Of a stretch of 17,569 nt of DNA, positions 14,257 to 17,569 are shown piece after piece; the stretch's first letter is position 1; every line of letters begins with the position of its first letter. A program made the position numbers and the translations under genes. The DNA is from JAUWQU01 sp964605095. GTDB taxonomy: Bacteria; Planctomycetota; Phycisphaerae; SM23-33. The notes beneath the pieces were generated by a model. It was not told the origin of the DNA and did not search any database. It was given only the letters and a program-made list of their open reading frames with translations. Location: NCBI GenBank assembly GCA_964605095.1, contig CAZSBS010000080.1, positions 1 through 17,569 of the forward strand, given 5' to 3'.

Positions 14257-16656
14257 TTACCTCTGCGCCCTCTGCGTTCTCTGCGCTAGATCCTCTTCTT
14301 TTTGTTTCTTGTTGCCGCCGGGCCAGTGGCCGAAGCGCTGTGCGAGATATGTTTCCGCCGCCAGCAGGGCCGCCAGCAGCGCCAGCGCCCACATCCAGTA
14401 TTCCTTCTGGGCGTCGGTCTTGGCGACCTGGGCAGTCTCGGAGGCCTGCTTGTCAATGTAGGTGAGCCTCTCGGTGCCAACCGCGGCGGCGATGGCCGGC
14501 TCGCGCCCAGGCGTGAGGTCGCCCTCTGCTGGGTCCACCTGGCGGGCGAAGAGCACCTGCCGGGCAGTCTGGTCCGGCAGGGCCAACTCGAGCGTGTACG
14601 TACCGGCATTGTCGGCGCGGTCGTAGCGAAGTTCCATCGGCCCGGCCGCGGCACGCGCGGCGGTTCCGCCATCCGGCACCGCGCTGCCGCGGGCGGCACC
14701 GGTCGGCGTGGCCGTCAGGGCAACCGCGGGCTGCGCGGGGCTAAGCGGCGTCTTCAGCACAGCCGTGGCGTCGCGAAGGGCCGGGGGAATCTCATAGACG
14801 ATCGGCTCGCCGACCCTGGCGGAAAGGCTCCTCTGCTGAGGCTTGGCAAGGTAGCGGACCACGTCGTTGAGCATGGCCACGAACGTGCCGTTTTCGTCGG
14901 CGGGCCAGTCGTTCCAGGCGATGGTCGCGGTCGTGTAGAACATCAGCACGGCTCCGCGCCCGAACTGGCGTGCGACTATCGCCGGCGAGGCGTCCTGGTC
15001 GGTGAACCTTGCCAGGATTCGCGGCGGCTTGATGTCCGCCCCAGTCGGGGGCGGCGAAACGCTGCCGGCGGCGGTAAACGCGTAGAACCGGATGAACTGC
15101 GTCGGGTCCAACCCGGCGGCAAGAAAGTCCTGGAAGACCTTGGTGACTCCCTCGGAGGCGATCGACCGCGGGTCGATGCGGAAGAAATCCTTGCGGCGGT
15201 CCGGATCGCCCTTCCTCTGTGCGATTCGCAGCGGGCTCAGGCCGGAACCTTCGGCGAACATCGGCCCGTTGTAGAAGGCCGGATTCACGCGGTCGCCGGT
15301 GAAGATCACCAGCCCGCCGCCGTCGCGGACGTACTGCTCGCAGGCCGCCACCGCCGGCCAGACGGCGTGGGCGTTGGCGTCCATCACCACCGGCAGATCG
15401 CCGACGTTCAGCATGGCCACGAGGTCGTAATCGTCGAGGTTCGTGTCGGCCAGGGCCGGCGGGCTGATCACGTCCACCTTGGTTCCTTCCGAGCCGTTGC
15501 GGTCCGGGTCCAGAGCGGCAGCGAAGAAGAACGACTCGCTTGCGGTCGGGTCGGCCATGTCCAGCCTGCCGTCGACGGCCAGCACGCGGACGGCCTGGCG
15601 GACGTTCAGGGCCAGGCATGCCTTGTTGTCGGCATCGAGTTCATCCGGCGGCAGCGTCGCCGAGACTACGGCCGGGCCGCCCACGGGTGAGGTAACGGTG
15701 AACTCCGCCCTGGCGACGGTGCGGCGGTCAATGGCGTCGATCACCACCGGCGGCAACTCGACGTCGCGCAGGCCGTCCGGCGTGGTCAGCTTGGCGCCCA
15801 GCTTGACCTCGATGTTGCGGACCATGTTCTCGCCGTTGTTGCGGACCTCCAACCGAAGCCTGATCGGCACCTTGGCGACGGCGAACTTGTCGGCCAGCGC
15901 CAGCGACTCGACGGTAAGGTTGCCGGCGGTCTTGCGGCCAAAATCCATGGCGACGATGTCCACGTTCAGCTTCCGCAGCTCGTCGCAGGCCTTGCGAATG
16001 GCGTCGCCGCCGGCAGGGTTGACCAGGTCCACCTGGCGGAAGTCGCCGTAGAGGTACAGCCTGCGGTTGGCGGACTTGTCGTCGGCAAAGACCCTCGCCG
16101 CCGAGGCCAGTGCCTTTTCGAGATTGGCCCGCCCGTCGGTGGGCTTAAGCCCGGTCAGGCGATTGGCAAGCACGTCGCGCTCGGCGTTGGCCATGTGAGT
16201 GGGCTTGAAGAACGGCTCGTCGTCGGCGCCGGCGCTGGTCAGGATGATCGCCAGCTTGTCCGTATCGGTCAGCTTGGCGATCTGCTCGACCGCGTCGTGC
16301 GTCGCCGCCGAGAACAGCGTCCCCCCGCCGACCCTCTGGCCCATCGAGTAGCTGTCGTCCAGGACGAACACCGCCATCTGGCTCTCGGCGCCGCCTGGAA
16401 GGGCGTTCATGGCCGAGCAGCCCGTCAGCCTGGCCAGCGCGGCCCCAAGCACCACCAGCACCATGCACCGCAGAGCCAGCAGGATAAGCTCCTCGATCCG
16501 AAGCCGGCGGCGGTTGCGTTTGACGCTCTCAAGCAGGAACTGCATCGCCGCCCAGTCCAACATGCGATACCGCCTGCGATTGAGCAGGTGGATGACGATC
16601 GGAATCCCGACCGCCGCCAGACCCGTCCAGAACACTATGGGGTTTATGAATGGCAT
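14257..16656 (-). CDS. BatA-like vWA membrane protein
   Basis: A 799-residue protein with the N-terminal BatA (aerotolerance regulator) domain: INPIVFWTGLAAVGIPIVIH (first helix), the basic NRRRYRMLDWAAMQFL loop typical of the family, and a second helix near 57-75. A vWA domain follows with MIDAS DDSYS at 100-104, a candidate Thr in LKPTDGRANLEKAL and Asp in LYLYGDFRQ. Next are beta-rich regions and a ThuA/amidotransferase-like segment (about 375-470, VRVLAVDGRLD to CEQYVRDGGGLVIFTGDRV). One C-terminal transmembrane helix (WMWALALLAALLAAETYLA) and a short basic tail close it. The last nine residues (AQRTQRAQR) are encoded by the CGCAGAG repeat. The ATG is 1 nt after the DUF58 stop (TAA-T-ATG), so the two are surely co-translated. 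Probable role: membrane-anchored vWA component of the DUF58/Bat complex; substrate unknown. Confidence 0.9.
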   Translation of the reverse strand: MPFINPIVFWTGLAAVGIPIVIHLLNRRRYRMLDWAAMQFLLESVKRNRRRLRIEELILLALRCMVLVVLGAALARLTGCSAMNALPGGAESQMAVFVLDDSYSMGQRVGGGTLFSAATHDAVEQIAKLTDTDKLAIILTSAGADDEPFFKPTHMANAERDVLANRLTGLKPTDGRANLEKALASAARVFADDKSANRRLYLYGDFRQVDLVNPAGGDAIRKACDELRKLNVDIVAMDFGRKTAGNLTVESLALADKFAVAKVPIRLRLEVRNNGENMVRNIEVKLGAKLTTPDGLRDVELPPVVIDAIDRRTVARAEFTVTSPVGGPAVVSATLPPDELDADNKACLALNVRQAVRVLAVDGRLDMADPTASESFFFAAALDPDRNGSEGTKVDVISPPALADTNLDDYDLVAMLNVGDLPVVMDANAHAVWPAVAACEQYVRDGGGLVIFTGDRVNPAFYNGPMFAEGSGLSPLRIAQRKGDPDRRKDFFRIDPRSIASEGVTKVFQDFLAAGLDPTQFIRFYAFTAAGSVSPPPTGADIKPPRILARFTDQDASPAIVARQFGRGAVLMFYTTATIAWNDWPADENGTFVAMLNDVVRYLAKPQQRSLSARVGEPIVYEIPPALRDATAVLKTPLSPAQPAVALTATPTGAARGSAVPDGGTAARAAAGPMELRYDRADNAGTYTLELALPDQTARQVLFARQVDPAEGDLTPGREPAIAAAVGTERLTYIDKQASETAQVAKTDAQKEYWMWALALLAALLAAETYLAQRFGHWPGGNKKQKEEDLAQRTQRAQR
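14261..14285 (-). repeat. CGCAGAG 9-nt-period repeat, copy 3
   Basis: On the minus strand three exact CGCAGAG units are spaced by AA and GG (plus-strand CTCTGCG at 14261-14267, 14270-14276 and 14279-14285). The repeat is the very end of the BatA-like gene and is followed by its TAA and then the purine-rich triplet tract, the same order of parts as in copy 1. Confidence 0.88.
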
Positions 16657-16657
16657 A

Positions 16658-17569
16658 TTATCTTTTCGCCGAAGCTTTCCTGTTCGCCGCGGTCCTGGCC
16701 GCCAAAAACGCCAGCAGCGCCGCGTCCAGATGGTCAGCCGTCGAGATCAACTTGTAGTCGATCCTGCTTGCAACGCACTTGCGCTTGACCTCGCGGCAGA
16801 ACCGATCGACCGCTTCGAGATACCCCTGCCGCAGGGCCCGCGGCTCGATCATCACGTTGCCCATCTCCTCCAGGCCGCGGAACATCGTGTTGCCCTGGAA
16901 CGGGAACTCCAACTCGTCGTGGTCCATCACGTGAAGCACGATCACCTCGTGATCGTAGTGGCGGAAATGCTGCAAGCCCCGGAGCAGCCCGTCGATGTCC
17001 ACGAACAGGTCGCTGACCAGGCACACCAGCCCGCGCCGGGGGATCTTCTCCGCCACCGAGTGGCAGATGTGCTCCAGCGAGGTCTTGGCCTTCGGCTCGC
17101 CGGCGTCAAGGGCGTGGACGAAAGGCTTGATCTGGTTTGGGTTCGCCGAGGCCGGAAGATACGTGCGAAGCTCCTCGTCAAAGACGGCCAGGCCAATCGC
17201 GTCCTGCTGCTGCAGCAAGAGAAAGGCCAGCGAGGCCGCGACGGTCGCGGCGTACTCGTACTTGGTCATCGAGTCGCGCTGGCCGGACTTGTACCGCATC
17301 GACTCGCTGGCATCGACCAGGAACGTGGCCTTGAGGTTGGTCTCCTCCTCGTACTGCTTGATGTAGTAGCGGTCCGTCCTGCCTAAGACTTTCCAGTCGA
17401 TGTGCTTTATGTCGTCGCCTGGGGAATACTCACGATGGCTGGCGAACTCGACGGAAAACCCGTGGAACGGGCTACGGTGCAGGCCCGAGATGAACCCCTC
17501 GACAACCAGCCGGGCCTGGAGGTCCAGGCGCGTGATCTTCGAGAGGACCTTCGGGTCCAGGTATTTCTT
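16658..17569 (-). CDS. DUF58 domain-containing protein (5' end outside the window)
   Basis: The frame is open from the window edge to TAA at 16658-16660: 303 residues, missing only a short N-terminus judged by family length (about 290-310). The DUF58 core is unmistakable: VEGFISGLHRSPFHGFSVEF (about 23-42), HREYSPGDDIKHIDWK (45-60), GRTDRYYIKQYEEETNL (63-79), then FLVDASESM (83-91), whose D-x-S-x-S matches a vWA MIDAS. Proteins of this type are encoded beside MoxR AAA+ ATPases and BatA genes and probably act as cytoplasmic vWA-like partners in that complex. The ATG at 17299 lies inside the conserved core and should not be used as a start. The BatA-like gene begins 1 nt downstream. Confidence 0.95.
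   Translation of the reverse strand, partial: KKYLDPKVLSKITRLDLQARLVVEGFISGLHRSPFHGFSVEFASHREYSPGDDIKHIDWKVLGRTDRYYIKQYEEETNLKATFLVDASESMRYKSGQRDSMTKYEYAATVAASLAFLLLQQQDAIGLAVFDEELRTYLPASANPNQIKPFVHALDAGEPKAKTSLEHICHSVAEKIPRRGLVCLVSDLFVDIDGLLRGLQHFRHYDHEVIVLHVMDHDELEFPFQGNTMFRGLEEMGNVMIEPRALRQGYLEAVDRFCREVKRKCVASRIDYKLISTADHLDAALLAFLAARTAANRKASAKR

Overview
The window looks like a scaffold from a GC-rich planctomycete, most likely of the Phycisphaerae type. This is an inference from three things: the long minus-strand cluster (DUF58, BatA-like, vWA/amidotransferase-like, DUF4175-like, coiled-coil and helical-repeat genes), the many secreted low-complexity proteins, and the dense GCCCC-N-GGGGC hairpin repeats between genes. 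There is no rRNA or tRNA gene, CRISPR array or transposase that I can recognise.

Left part (1-3556, plus strand): the possible tail of an upstream gene ends in a 9-nt-period CGCAGAG repeat. Then come metK (S-adenosylmethionine synthetase) behind a structured leader, a uroporphyrinogen-decarboxylase-superfamily protein, and a small secreted protein of unknown function whose ribosome binding site lies inside a hairpin.

Right part (17569 down to 3622, minus strand): an apparent operon read right to left. Its order is DUF58 (5' end outside the window), BatA-like vWA membrane protein, a 445-nt repeat-filled spacer, a large vWA plus amidotransferase-like membrane protein, a DUF4175-like membrane protein, a secreted coiled-coil protein, a secreted helical-repeat protein, and an NPCBM/NEW2-domain protein. 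Apart from the spacer, the genes are 1 to 18 nt apart or overlap by ATGA. In related clusters a MoxR-type AAA+ ATPase sits upstream of DUF58; here that would be outside the window. The set suggests a cell-envelope complex: MIDAS-containing vWA proteins, membrane-anchored partners with long coiled coils, and exported partners. Its biochemical role is unknown.

Three points matter most. (1) The 100-N gap at 12642-12741 is flanked by two identical 55-nt copies. Collapsing them restores one continuous 863-residue reading frame, so the two apparent genes are one. (2) A 246-nt palindromic element (4892-5137), flanked by a 6-nt direct repeat, appears to have inserted after codon 5 of the NPCBM gene. 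It adds exactly 85 codons in frame; removing it gives a 425-residue protein with an ordinary N-terminal signal peptide. (3) Three copies of a CGCAGAG-N2 triple repeat lie at gene ends. One forms the hydrophobic core of a signal peptide and another forms the last nine residues of the BatA-like protein.
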